A stretch of 64,000 nucleotides of DNA from Arthrobacter sp. S41 (GTDB lineage: Bacteria > Actinomycetota > Actinomycetes > Actinomycetales > Micrococcaceae), in the NCBI RefSeq assembly GCF_004320535.1, contig NZ_SIHY01000001.1, positions 1,426,001 through 1,490,000 on the forward strand. The letters run 5' to 3'. Positions 1-7,708 of the stretch are shown here, piece by piece (the first letter of the stretch is position 1; each line of letters opens with the position of its first letter). The translations under genes and the position numbers were made by a program. Below the pieces are notes generated by a model. The model was given only the letters and a program-made list of their open reading frames with translations, did not search any database and was not told where the DNA came from.

Positions 1-1
1 G

Positions 2-622
2 GCCCATCGCAACGATCTGGGTTGGTGGACTCTGATTCTTGCCGTTTTTGTCGGCCCACTGATTTCTGCGCTGCAGTTTGACCTTCTTGGACTGATCTAC
101 GGTATTCCGCTGTTGCTGCTGCCGATCTTTGGCCTCTGGCGGTTCTCCCAATACAAGCTTCACGGCAAGTTCACCCGTGAAGTAACCCGTACTGGAATCA
201 CCATGTGGTCTGCCGTTGGCATGCTTGTTGGCCTGATCTTGTTGGTTGCTTTGCGATTCGGCCCATTCTTGTTCAACTCCACTTTCCTGAGCGCTACGCC
301 GGAAATTTGGGTCATGTACTTCGCCGACGCAGCGATCTTCGCATCCTTCGTGATGATCGCACGAGGCGTTCGTGAGGGTTGGCTGTTGTTGGCCCTTGCG
401 GCCATCGCTGATCTGGTCATTTACTTCATGATCTCCCCAATGCTGGGCATGATCGGCTTGTACGTATTTATCGCCCTGGCCGCCGTGTATGGCTTCTACC
501 TCTGGCGCAACCTGTCCGGTGCTTCAGAGGTTGCTCATGAGGAACTGAGCGAAGAAGAACTTGCACTGCAAAAGGCAAAGCAAGCCACTTTGGATAAGCT
601 GAACGCTGACTCTGAAAAGTAA
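2..622 (+). CDS. Hypothetical multi-pass membrane protein (5' end cut off)
   Basis: The reading frame is open from base 2, so the true start lies outside the window. The visible 206 residues are mostly hydrophobic. There are about six candidate membrane segments, beginning with one around LGWWTLILAVFVGPL and ending near residue 175. A charged, Glu/Lys-rich cytoplasmic-looking tail follows (EELSEEELALQKAKQA). I do not recognise the family. The gene ends just before a strong bidirectional terminator, so it is the last gene of its transcription unit and converges on the amylase gene. No function can be assigned from sequence alone. Confidence 0.75.
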   Translation, partial: AHRNDLGWWTLILAVFVGPLISALQFDLLGLIYGIPLLLLPIFGLWRFSQYKLHGKFTREVTRTGITMWSAVGMLVGLILLVALRFGPFLFNSTFLSATPEIWVMYFADAAIFASFVMIARGVREGWLLLALAAIADLVIYFMISPMLGMIGLYVFIALAAVYGFYLWRNLSGASEVAHEELSEEELALQKAKQATLDKLNADSEK

Positions 623-636
623 GTTTTCCGCAAAAA

Positions 637-666
637 ATCCCGCCCATTTTTGGGCGGGATTTTTTT
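637..666. terminator. Bidirectional intrinsic terminator
   Basis: A 10-bp stem ATCCCGCCCA/TGGGCGGGAT with a 4-nt loop is flanked by A-tract and T-tract. It serves the membrane protein gene on the left and the amylase gene on the right. Confidence 0.85.
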
Positions 667-673
667 GTTGGAG

Positions 674-2452
674 CTAGTTATGCCAGCTGTCTTTCAGAAC
701 CAGTGATCCATCGGCCCCAACAGTGGCGGTGCGGTTGCCTCCGGACTCCCAACTGGTGTTCCCGTTCTGGTCATACTTGATGTACTTGTACTCAAAGGTT
801 GTCCCGGCAGGAAGGTCCACGGTGCCGGTCCAGCTCGGGTAATTTGCCGAGGAGAGCGCCAGCGCCTTGGCCGGGTCCCAATTACCCAGCATCGCCTGGT
901 TGCCGACAATTCGGATATTCTGCCCCAGTGTGGTTTCGGCAGTTACTGCCACACTAACGTCACCGGCTTCTTCGACCGGGTCGGTTCCCCCACCGATTGA
1001 GCCATCACCGAGTGCACCCACGTGCAACGCCAGTGCACCGTACGCAGGTATGGTCGCGGTGAACTTGCCGTCAGCTCCTACGGTGATCTTCTGCGAGCAG
1101 TCTGCACCGGAGACGACATCGCAGTAGGTCCCGGCAGCTAGCGCGCTAGTGTACTGACGGGTAGTGGCAGCCCCGGTGTTGTTAATGGCGACAAATCCCT
1201 TGTTACCTCGTCCGTAGGCGATCTGGTTATTTCCGTCGTCCCACCAGTTGCTTACCGCAGCGTCGCCAACGGCATTGTTGAATCCGACCATTCCAATAAT
1301 TTCTTCTTGCCGCTGTTCGCAGGTCCATGCCGATGAATCACAGTTGGCGTTGGGCACCGAAGAATCGCTGGCGCCGGGAGCACCGGATTCCTTGTCAGTG
1401 AATGAGAAGCCTGAGTACACCGAGGGCGAACCGTAAGGCCAAGAAAGCATAAAAACGTTCGCTAGCAGGTATTTGGCTCCCCATTTGTAGTTCATGGTTT
1501 CACCATTGCGTTCGGTGTCATGGTTGGTCACGAAGACCCCAGCATTGGCGCCGTTAAGCTTGCCATCACCGATGAAACGCAGGTTGGAAATCTGTGCATC
1601 AAAGTCGTTCTTCAGCTGACGGGCATAGTCGAATTCAAATGAGTCGCCGCTACCTAGATATTCGCTTTCCTGGATAGGTTCCCCAGAGGCTCCGATAACT
1701 TCATGGACCCAGTAAACACCCGAGTTTTTCATCTTTGATTTGATCGCCTCAAGATCAGAAGCCGGGATGTGCTTTGAGGCGTCAATGCGGAATCCGGAGA
1801 CACCTAGCGAGACCAGATCATCAAGATAGTCTGCGATGTTCTGCTGAACGTAGCTGCTGGAAGTCTTCAAATCTTGCAGTCCGACTAGCCGGCAATTTTG
1901 AACCTGCCAGCGGTCAGCGTAGTTGGAAATGTTGGTGCGGCAATCGTTGAAGTCTTGGGCCGAATACTCTGGGAAGTTGTCTTCCGAGAATGGCGAGCCG
2001 GCGGTCCCGGTGCCGGACTGGCCCACACCAGCCATGTGATTGACCACGGCGTCGGCGACTACTTTGACGCCTGCATCGTTACAGCTTTTGACCATGGCCG
2101 AGAACTCTTCGCGGTTACCCAGCTTTGAGTCCACCTTGTAGCTCACGGGCTGATAGGAAGTCCACCAGGCTGTTCCGCGAAGGTGCTCAGCGGGTGGTGA
2201 AACCTGAACGTACCCGAAGCCTGCTGGTCCGATGCTTGATTTACATTCTTGGGCCACCGAGTTCCAGTTCCACTGGAAGAGGTTAAGAATGACATCCTTC
2301 CCGTTGTTTGATGGGGTTGTCGCTTGAGCTGGGGCGGCGAACAATGGGGCAGCCAACAAGGCTAGTGAGGCGGCTAGAGCGGCAGCTGGTTTGGCCGCTC
2401 GTGCTCCGATTCTGCGTCTAGTTGGTTTGGCGCGTGATGACAAAAGTCCCAC
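674..2452 (-). CDS. Secreted alpha-amylase (GH13) with C-terminal CBM20 starch-binding domain
   Basis: Hydrolyses alpha-1,4-glucan bonds in starch outside the cell. I chose the GTG at 2452 because AAAGGAG lies 7 nt upstream; an in-frame ATG at 2524 lacks a ribosome binding site and would give an improbable N-terminus. The 592-residue product has a basic n-region, an Ala/Leu-rich core and an AQA cleavage site near residue 44. GH13 motifs are present: DAVVNH (about 134-139), GFRIDASKH with the nucleophile Asp near 224, HEVIGA with the acid/base Glu near 251, and TNHDTERNG with the transition-state Asp near 312. Residues about 499-592 match CBM20 (GNWDP, FEYKYIKYD). It is a stand-alone gene. LacI-type and Crp-type sites upstream suggest control by sugar availability and catabolite state. 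Confidence 0.95.
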   Translation of the reverse strand: MGLLSSRAKPTRRRIGARAAKPAAALAASLALLAAPLFAAPAQATTPSNNGKDVILNLFQWNWNSVAQECKSSIGPAGFGYVQVSPPAEHLRGTAWWTSYQPVSYKVDSKLGNREEFSAMVKSCNDAGVKVVADAVVNHMAGVGQSGTGTAGSPFSEDNFPEYSAQDFNDCRTNISNYADRWQVQNCRLVGLQDLKTSSSYVQQNIADYLDDLVSLGVSGFRIDASKHIPASDLEAIKSKMKNSGVYWVHEVIGASGEPIQESEYLGSGDSFEFDYARQLKNDFDAQISNLRFIGDGKLNGANAGVFVTNHDTERNGETMNYKWGAKYLLANVFMLSWPYGSPSVYSGFSFTDKESGAPGASDSSVPNANCDSSAWTCEQRQEEIIGMVGFNNAVGDAAVSNWWDDGNNQIAYGRGNKGFVAINNTGAATTRQYTSALAAGTYCDVVSGADCSQKITVGADGKFTATIPAYGALALHVGALGDGSIGGGTDPVEEAGDVSVAVTAETTLGQNIRIVGNQAMLGNWDPAKALALSSANYPSWTGTVDLPAGTTFEYKYIKYDQNGNTSWESGGNRTATVGADGSLVLKDSWHN

Positions 2453-2539
2453 AGAAATGCTCCTTTGATGTGATGATTGGGCAACGATCCGGCGGAACCT
2501 GCGCTCCGAATCGACTAGCCACACATCTCCCCATCAATA

Positions 2540-2555
2540 TGTGACCTGAGACACA
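2540..2555 (-). promoter_or_regulatory. Crp/GlxR-like site upstream of amylase
   Basis: On the minus strand the sequence is TGTGTCTCAGGTCACA, one mismatch from TGTGA-N6-TCACA. It lies just downstream of the candidate -10 box, a position that would repress. Confidence 0.5.
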
Positions 2556-2584
2556 ACTGTAAACGCTTTCTTAGGTCTAACCAA
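2556..2584 (-). promoter_or_regulatory. Candidate amylase promoter
   Basis: TTGGTT (2584-2579) and TACAGT (2561-2556) on the minus strand are separated by 17 nt. Transcription would begin near 2549, about 95 nt before the GTG start. Confidence 0.4.
2558..2571. promoter_or_regulatory. LacI-family-like operator 1
   Basis: TGTAAACGCTTTCT is a CG-centred imperfect palindrome of the type bound by LacI-family sugar regulators. It covers the spacer and -10 of the candidate amylase promoter. Confidence 0.55.
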
Positions 2585-2678
2585 GAAGTAAATTTCTGTA
2601 AACAGGTTAAATCAGCGATATTCTCGGACTAGATTGACGAAAGTTTTTTGCCATGGGTATGAGTTTGAGAACATTTTG

Positions 2679-2690
2679 GAAACGCTTACA
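2679..2690. promoter_or_regulatory. LacI-family-like operator 2
   Basis: GAAACGCTTACA reads TGTAAGCGTTTC on the other strand and so matches operator 1 at 10 of 12 positions. The two centres are 120 bp apart, compatible with looping. Apart from these sites, the promoter and the terminator at 2726, the 320-base gap between the amylase start and paaZ holds nothing I can recognise. Confidence 0.5.
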
Positions 2691-2725
2691 TGGGCTCCAC
2701 AGTTCATCGGAGCAGACACGAAAGA

Positions 2726-2754
2726 GGTGGGCGTCGCATAGTGCGACGCCCACC
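2726..2754 (-). terminator. Hairpin downstream of paaZ
   Basis: A perfect 13-bp stem GGTGGGCGTCGCA/TGCGACGCCCACC with loop TAG lies 19 nt past the paaZ stop. There is only a weak T-rich tail. Confidence 0.7.
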
Positions 2755-2772
2755 TTCTATGGATCTAAGAGC

Positions 2773-4896
2773 TTAGCTTCCGAAGTTTGCGTAAGTGATA
2801 TTTTCTTTCTCCACCAGAGTCAAAACATCGTAGGTTGCCACGATCTCATCATGCTGATTGTGCAAGATTGCGTCCCACGCGACCTCGCCATATTCATCGG
2901 TGACGCGCGGGGTGATTTTCTTGGCCGTCAGCGTCACGCGAATGGCGTCCCCGGCCGAAACTGGAGTGATGAACCGTAGGTTTTCTAACCCATAATTGGC
3001 CAGTACCGGCCCCGGTGCTGGCTCAACAAAGAGGCCCGCGGCCCATGACACCAGAAGATAGCCGTGGGCAACAATCCCTGGGAAGAATGGGTTAGCTTCC
3101 GCGGCTTTGGCGTCTGTGTGAGCGTAGAAGGTATCGCCGGTTTTTTGCGCGAATTCACTAATTTCTTCTAAGTGCACAACACGCAGATCCGAGGCGAATC
3201 CGTCCCCAACGTGCAGCTCGGCAAGTGCCTTACGGAATGGGTGGACATACTGCGCATCGCCACCAAACTTTTCACTTCCAGCCAATCGTTGGTCGGCTCC
3301 TAAGTGCCATACTCCGCTCAACGCGGTGAGCATATTTGGTGAACCCTGTACGGCGGTGCGCTGCATATGGTGCTTGACCGAACGGATTCCGCCTAGCTCT
3401 TCGCCGCCACCGGCACGGCCTGGTCCGCCGTGGACCAGATGCGGTACCGGTGAGCCGTGGCCAGTTGTTGAACGAGCAGTTTCTCGATTCAGGATGTGAA
3501 CACGTCCGTGATGCGCAGCGATGCCCAAGGTCAGCGCGCGCACCGTCTCAGCGTCGTTACTGCACACGGTTGCTACAAGGGACCCGGCACCCATGACAGC
3601 CAGTTCGATTGCTTCGTCCAGGTTCTCGTAGCCGATGACCGAACTGACTGGTCCAAACGCTTCACGCGAGTGCACCAGTGGATTACGTGCATCATTCCAG
3701 CGAAGAACAATCGGTGACATGAAAGCACCGGCTTGTGCAACAGCGTCCTTTTCGGGCGCTACGCGCACCGCTGGCGCGTCAAGACGTCCATAGGCCAGCT
3801 CGCCGCCGGCAGCCATCATATCTTGCACGGCAGCCCGCACATCGCTCAGCTGCTCCAGTGAAGCCAAAGCTCCCATATTCACGCCCGCTACGCGCGGATC
3901 ACCAATGACCACGCGCTGGTCAATGCGCTCTCCGATAGCTGCAATCACTGGGTCAACCAAGCGCGAGGGAACGATGTTGCGACGGATGGCGGTGCACTTT
4001 TGGCCGGCTTTGCTGGTCATCTCAGTGACGGCTACCTTGACGAAGGCCTCAAATTCGGCGCTTCCCACTTCTGCGTCCGAACCTAGAATGGCCGCGTTCA
4101 GGGAATCGGTTTCAGCCGCGAATCGCACTCCCCCGTCGATAACGTTTGGATGGGATTTAAGTTTGTTTGCGGTGGCAGCTGAGCCGGTGAAGGCAAACAT
4201 GTCACGGTAATCCAGATGATCCATGAGGTCTCGGGCTGAGCCTGAAAGTAGCTGCAAGGATCCTTCTGGCAGGATGCCTGAATCGAGCATCAGTCGTACT
4301 GCGGCCTCTGCCAGGTAGCCCGTTGGTGTTGCTGGCTTAACGATGGTTGGAACACCGGCAATAAAGGCGGGGGCAAATTTTTCCAGCATGCCCCAGACCG
4401 GGAAGTTGAAGGCATTCACCTGCACCACTACTCCGCTCATGGCGGTGTAGATATGTGTGCCGATAAATGAGCCGTCTTTGCTTAGTGGCTCAGTGGGGCC
4501 GTCAAGAATGACATTGTTGTTGGGTAGTTCGCGACGTCCCTTGGAAGAGAACGTAAAGAGCACACCAATGCCGCCATCAATATCCACCATGGAATCTGTT
4601 TTCGTGGCTCCGGTTTTGAACGAGATCTCGTAGAGATCCTTGCGTCGTTCATTCAGATACAGCGCCAGTTCCTTGAGCTTCAACGCCCGCTCGTGCAAGG
4701 TGAGCTTGGCAAGTTCTTGGTGCCCGGTGCTTCGGCCATAGACAACGGCGGCGGCAACATCCAATTTGTCACTAGTTACCGAGGCCAGCAACTCTCCGGT
4801 ATTGGCATCGCGAACCTCAGTTCCTCCCTGATATTCGGGAGTCCACCATTGTCCCGCGATGAAGCTGGGTACTGCGCTGATCTGTTTTGTCGACAT
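2773..4896 (-). CDS. paaZ: PaaZ: oxepin-CoA hydrolase / 3-oxo-5,6-dehydrosuberyl-CoA semialdehyde dehydrogenase
   Basis: Bifunctional ring-cleavage enzyme of aerobic phenylacetyl-CoA degradation. Residues about 1-525 form an aldehyde dehydrogenase domain with catalytic Cys301 (AGQKCTAIRRN) and Glu262 (RFAAETDS). Residues about 560-707 form a MaoC-like hot-dog hydratase domain (FFPGIVAHGYLL, ANYGLENLRFITPV). The 707-residue length is close to the family norm. The ATG at 4896 has AAGGAA 8 nt upstream; the GTG at 4902 is too close to that site. A TetR-type operator candidate lies 15 nt upstream of the start. The ring epoxidase genes paaABCDE and paaK are not in the window, so paaZ is separated from them here. 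A beta-oxidation operon about 2 kb away carries a matching operator. Confidence 0.95.
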   Translation of the reverse strand: MSTKQISAVPSFIAGQWWTPEYQGGTEVRDANTGELLASVTSDKLDVAAAVVYGRSTGHQELAKLTLHERALKLKELALYLNERRKDLYEISFKTGATKTDSMVDIDGGIGVLFTFSSKGRRELPNNNVILDGPTEPLSKDGSFIGTHIYTAMSGVVVQVNAFNFPVWGMLEKFAPAFIAGVPTIVKPATPTGYLAEAAVRLMLDSGILPEGSLQLLSGSARDLMDHLDYRDMFAFTGSAATANKLKSHPNVIDGGVRFAAETDSLNAAILGSDAEVGSAEFEAFVKVAVTEMTSKAGQKCTAIRRNIVPSRLVDPVIAAIGERIDQRVVIGDPRVAGVNMGALASLEQLSDVRAAVQDMMAAGGELAYGRLDAPAVRVAPEKDAVAQAGAFMSPIVLRWNDARNPLVHSREAFGPVSSVIGYENLDEAIELAVMGAGSLVATVCSNDAETVRALTLGIAAHHGRVHILNRETARSTTGHGSPVPHLVHGGPGRAGGGEELGGIRSVKHHMQRTAVQGSPNMLTALSGVWHLGADQRLAGSEKFGGDAQYVHPFRKALAELHVGDGFASDLRVVHLEEISEFAQKTGDTFYAHTDAKAAEANPFFPGIVAHGYLLVSWAAGLFVEPAPGPVLANYGLENLRFITPVSAGDAIRVTLTAKKITPRVTDEYGEVAWDAILHNQHDEIVATYDVLTLVEKENITYANFGS

Positions 4897-4911
4897 TGAC
4901 ACAATTCCTTC

Positions 4912-4927
4912 CTGAACGGTCGGTCAG
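4912..4927. promoter_or_regulatory. TetR-type (PaaR-like) operator candidate before paaZ
   Basis: CTGAACGGTCGGTCAG is an inverted repeat which on the minus strand contains ACCGACCGTTC. The same core with one change recurs at 9832-9845 before the thiolase operon. TetR-type PaaR regulators of Actinobacteria bind ACCGACCG-type palindromes; the assignment to PaaR is inferred. Confidence 0.55.
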
Positions 4928-4980
4928 TATTAACTTAAACCATATCAGGAAGAGCGTGACAGGGGACACCTTAAGCTGCC

Positions 4981-5712
4981 TCAGATCAATGAGTCATCTG
5001 TCGCCAAGATTCGTAAACACTCCAACAATGCCGGGTCCATACCCTGCTGTTCGAGGTAGGACTGCGCTGAACCAATCCAAGTACAGAATTTTTCCAGTGC
5101 TACCGCGCGCTCATTGATGACCTGTCGCAGTTCTTCTTCCTCACGAAAACTCTCGTACGGGTGCTTGCGGGGCGATACCCGGTGCCATTCATTAATGCCT
5201 CGCACCGCAAGTTCATCATGCTTCAGAATCCGGTTTCCCTGACCAGCCAAATCAAGCAAGAGCGTCGCAATAAGTCCTGAACGATCACGTCCTGCCGAGC
5301 AATGAATCACGGTGGCCCCTTGTGAATCCGCCAAATTTTCAAAGACCTCACGTAGCTGGCTGCCAAATTCTTCGCAGACCAACCGATACATACTGGTGTG
5401 ATTCATGTAAGGAACCGCGATGGACTCAAAGCGTTGATTGCCCGGGGTTTCCAGTGGCAGGTTCACTAGTTCAATACGAGCAAGACTGACCTCGGGTACC
5501 GCTGGGTCATGTTCTCGCCGATGAATCTCCGCTGGGTTGCGCAGGTCAATTACCTTGGCCACGCCATCGGCATGCATTTGCTGCCAACCTTCAGCGCTCA
5601 GCCATTCATGGCGACCCATGCGATAGAAAGTTCCGCAGATATGTCGCGCATTCACCGCCCCTGACCACGCCAGGTCCCCGACCTGCTTGTGATAGTTCAC
5701 TTCCTGACTCAT
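4981..5712 (-). CDS. Tyrosine/serine protein phosphatase (Y_phosphatase3 type)
   Basis: The 243-residue cytoplasmic protein carries the phosphatase signature HCSAGRDRSG, with nucleophile Cys138 and phosphate-binding Arg144. The N-terminal part (SGAVNARHICGTFYRMGR, VIDLRNPAEI) matches the lipid/tyrosine phosphatase family related to Mycobacterium PtpB. It could act on phosphotyrosine or on phosphoinositides; the sequence alone does not decide. Shine-Dalgarno support for the ATG at 5712 is weak. It is divergent from the RIO-type kinase gene with about 140 bp between them, so a phosphatase and a kinase share one intergenic region, although no functional link is shown. Confidence 0.85.
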   Translation of the reverse strand: MSQEVNYHKQVGDLAWSGAVNARHICGTFYRMGRHEWLSAEGWQQMHADGVAKVIDLRNPAEIHRREHDPAVPEVSLARIELVNLPLETPGNQRFESIAVPYMNHTSMYRLVCEEFGSQLREVFENLADSQGATVIHCSAGRDRSGLIATLLLDLAGQGNRILKHDELAVRGINEWHRVSPRKHPYESFREEEELRQVINERAVALEKFCTWIGSAQSYLEQQGMDPALLECLRILATDDSLI

Positions 5713-5719
5713 TTACCCA

Positions 5720-5749
5720 TTGCAACATATTGATTCACTGTTGTAGAGT
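5720..5749 (+). promoter_or_regulatory. Candidate promoter of the RIO kinase transcript
   Basis: TTGCAA (5720-5725), 18 nt, then TAGAGT (5744-5749). Transcription would begin just before the palindrome at 5757. Confidence 0.35.
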
Positions 5750-5756
5750 CTTAGTC

Positions 5757-5772
5757 ATTGACAAGTGTCAAT
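5757..5772. promoter_or_regulatory. Perfect inverted repeat between phosphatase and kinase genes
   Basis: ATTGACAAGTGTCAAT has perfect 7-bp arms around a 2-nt centre. It looks like an operator. The binding protein is unknown. Confidence 0.45.
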
Positions 5773-5796
5773 CAGTCTATTGAAGGAGGGGTAACG

Positions 5797-5895
5797 ATGA
5801 TTGTTTACCGCTATTCCCGGTCAGTTACCTCTTTCCTTAAGGACTTCCCCCAATGCATTTCCCTGCTGGAGAACCATCCACCAGCTCACAGCTGA
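5797..5895 (+). CDS. Candidate 32-residue leader peptide ORF overlapping the kinase start
   Basis: The ATG at 5797 follows GAAGGAGGGG by a good spacing, the strongest ribosome binding site in this neighbourhood. The frame encodes 32 residues (MIVYRYSRSVTSFLKDFPQ and on) and ends at TGA 5895, 43 nt inside the kinase gene in a different frame. Ribosomes reading it would pass over the kinase start at 5853, which fits translational coupling or attenuation. I recognise no family. It may be a non-functional product whose translation only tunes the kinase. Confidence 0.45.
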   Translation: MIVYRYSRSVTSFLKDFPQCISLLENHPPAHS

Positions 5896-6755
5896 TCACG
5901 TCAAAATCCGCTGACACTGAGACAGAACTCAAATTCCACAAGCACAAGCCTGTCTGGAATGAATCATTCACCGATGAACCACCAGCCGGCCAACGCTACT
6001 CAACGTGGCCATTTGTTGAGAAGGCTCTGAGAGGTCCTCAGCCCTATCCACTGTGGCTCATTGAAGATGCTGGCGCCCTCGATACCGAGTTAGGCATCCT
6101 CAAGACAGGCAAAGAAGGCGACGTCTTTTTGCTTGAACGTGCTATCGGCGAGCGCAAGAGCCTGCTGGCGGCCAAACGTTACCGCAGTCGCGACCACCTG
6201 CAATTTAGCCGTTCGCAGGCCTATAGTGACGGCCGTTCAGCACGTCGCTCCCGTGATAACCGCGCAATCCGCAATAACTCTGCCTATGGCCGAGACATTG
6301 CAGCTTTGCAGTGGTCCAACGCCGAGTGGACCTATCTCTTGCGTTGTTATGAGGCAGGGATCCCGGTGCCCTACCCAGTACAGATCGACGGCACCGAAAT
6401 CCTGATGGAGTTCATTGCCGACCCAGATGATCCGTTCGCCGCAGCCCCGCGACTTCAACAGCTTGCGCGTTTTGATCCACGGCTACCTGCTTTGTGGGAT
6501 CAACTCACCGATGCGTTGGAGAAGTTCGCGCGGCTGGGAGTGGCTCACGGTGACTTATCGGCGTACAACCTTCTGGTCTCCGGCGAGCGCTTAGTTGTTA
6601 TCGATGTCCCGCAATGTGTGGACCTCGCTGGCAATCCGCACGGTATGGACTTCTTACATCGTGACTGCCTGAACCTCTGCGAGTGGTTTGCTTCCAAGGG
6701 TCATGTGCATGATCCCGATGAGCTGTTCGCTTCATTATTAGGCCACCTGTTCTAG
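5853..6755 (+). CDS. RIO-family serine protein kinase
   Basis: Atypical protein kinase of the RIO1 type, 300 residues. Visible motifs are the nucleotide-binding loop GKEGDV (86-91), Lys108 in AAKRYR, the catalytic loop HGDLSAYN with Asp234, and the metal-binding IDVPQ with Asp251. An Arg-rich stretch near residues 126-147 (SDGRSARRSRDNRAIRNN) may bind nucleic acid. A stop codon lies five codons upstream in frame, and AAGGA is 9 nt before the ATG, so the start is well fixed. A 32-codon ORF overlaps its beginning. Bacterial RIO kinases have no well-defined substrate. The gene ends before a bidirectional terminator. Confidence 0.9.
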   Translation: MHFPAGEPSTSSQLITSKSADTETELKFHKHKPVWNESFTDEPPAGQRYSTWPFVEKALRGPQPYPLWLIEDAGALDTELGILKTGKEGDVFLLERAIGERKSLLAAKRYRSRDHLQFSRSQAYSDGRSARRSRDNRAIRNNSAYGRDIAALQWSNAEWTYLLRCYEAGIPVPYPVQIDGTEILMEFIADPDDPFAAAPRLQQLARFDPRLPALWDQLTDALEKFARLGVAHGDLSAYNLLVSGERLVVIDVPQCVDLAGNPHGMDFLHRDCLNLCEWFASKGHVHDPDELFASLLGHLF

Positions 6756-6770
6756 GCTCCTTAAAACGTT

Positions 6771-6804
6771 CAGTCCCGCCGGTCAGCTACGACCGACGGG
6801 ACTG
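6771..6804. terminator. Bidirectional hairpin between kinase and dehydrogenase genes
   Basis: CAGTCCCGCCGGTC pairs with GACCGACGGGACTG apart from one mismatch, with a 6-nt loop. It separates two convergent genes. Confidence 0.7.
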
Positions 6805-6833
6805 AAAGTGTTGTGACCAATTGCCGATATTTC

Positions 6834-7706
6834 CTACCAGCTATAGAAGCCTTGGCCGCTCTTGCGCCCCAGCTTTCCTTCAGCCACCAAATCCTTGAGG
6901 ATCTGCGGTGGCGCAAACCGCTCCCCCAGAGTTTCATGCAGGTACTCGGCAATTCCTAAACGCACATCCAGTCCGACAATATCGGTGGTCTTCAGTGGAC
7001 CGGTCGGGTGCTTATAGCCAAGCACCATGGCGTTATCGATATCTTCGGCGCTGGCGACACCTTCTTCAACCATGCGCATCGCTTCCAATGCGATAGCTAC
7101 CCCCAGGCGTGAGGAAGCAAAACCCGGAGCATCATTGACCACCACTGCGGTCTTTCCCAAGGCCTGAACCCAACCACGTGAGGCCTCGATCAAGCTGGTA
7201 TCGGTTTGTTCACCGATGACTACTTCGATCAATGTGGACGCGGGAACGGGATTAAAGAAGTGCAGTCCGAGGAACTTTTCCGGACGCTCTAATTCTTTGG
7301 CCAAGCCGCTCACCGATAGGGAGGACGTATTCGAAGCCAAGACCGCATCGGCAGCTAGTACCTGCTCAACTGCTTGCAAGGAAGAAACCTTGAGGTCCCA
7401 GATTTCGGGAACCGCTTCGATCACCAGCTGAGCGTTGGCGAACTGCTGATAGTCAGTGCTGACCGAAAAACGTTGCAGTAGCTCGGTCTTGGATTCGCTG
7501 ACCACACCGCGCTCGATGGACTTTTCCACGGACTGAGCTACTCGCTCAAAAGCAGCCTGCGCCGAGGCATCATCGCGCTCAACTATGACCACGGTACTTC
7601 CGCTAATCAATAGTGCGTGGGCGATACCGGCGCCCATGCGTCCGCCACCGAGCACTCCGCTGCGTTGCGGAAGTTGGCCGGCGGCCAAGGTGTTACTTGC
7701 GCTCAT
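6834..7706 (-). CDS. 3-hydroxyacyl-CoA dehydrogenase (PaaH/FadB2-like)
   Basis: NAD-dependent oxidation of an L-3-hydroxyacyl-CoA to the 3-oxo form. The N-terminal Rossmann fold shows GVLGGGRMGAGIAHAL (about 17-32). The catalytic region contains LGLHFFNPVP, and the C-terminal domain includes GYKHPTGPLKTTDIVGLDVR. The 290-residue length is that of stand-alone dehydrogenases. It starts 2 nt after the stop of the enoyl-CoA hydratase gene, so it is the third gene of a thiolase-hydratase-dehydrogenase operon. The proximity of paaZ and the shared operator core suggest a role in the lower phenylacetate pathway, oxidising 3-hydroxyadipyl-CoA. A general beta-oxidation role is equally possible from sequence. 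Confidence 0.92.
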   Translation of the reverse strand: MSASNTLAAGQLPQRSGVLGGGRMGAGIAHALLISGSTVVIVERDDASAQAAFERVAQSVEKSIERGVVSESKTELLQRFSVSTDYQQFANAQLVIEAVPEIWDLKVSSLQAVEQVLAADAVLASNTSSLSVSGLAKELERPEKFLGLHFFNPVPASTLIEVVIGEQTDTSLIEASRGWVQALGKTAVVVNDAPGFASSRLGVAIALEAMRMVEEGVASAEDIDNAMVLGYKHPTGPLKTTDIVGLDVRLGIAEYLHETLGERFAPPQILKDLVAEGKLGRKSGQGFYSW

Positions 7707-7708
7707 GG

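Noticed and set aside
2453-2524. Longer amylase N-terminus starting at ATG 2524
   Set aside because: GTG 2452 has AAAGGAG at ideal spacing and yields a proper signal peptide; the upstream extension is Arg-rich and breaks it.
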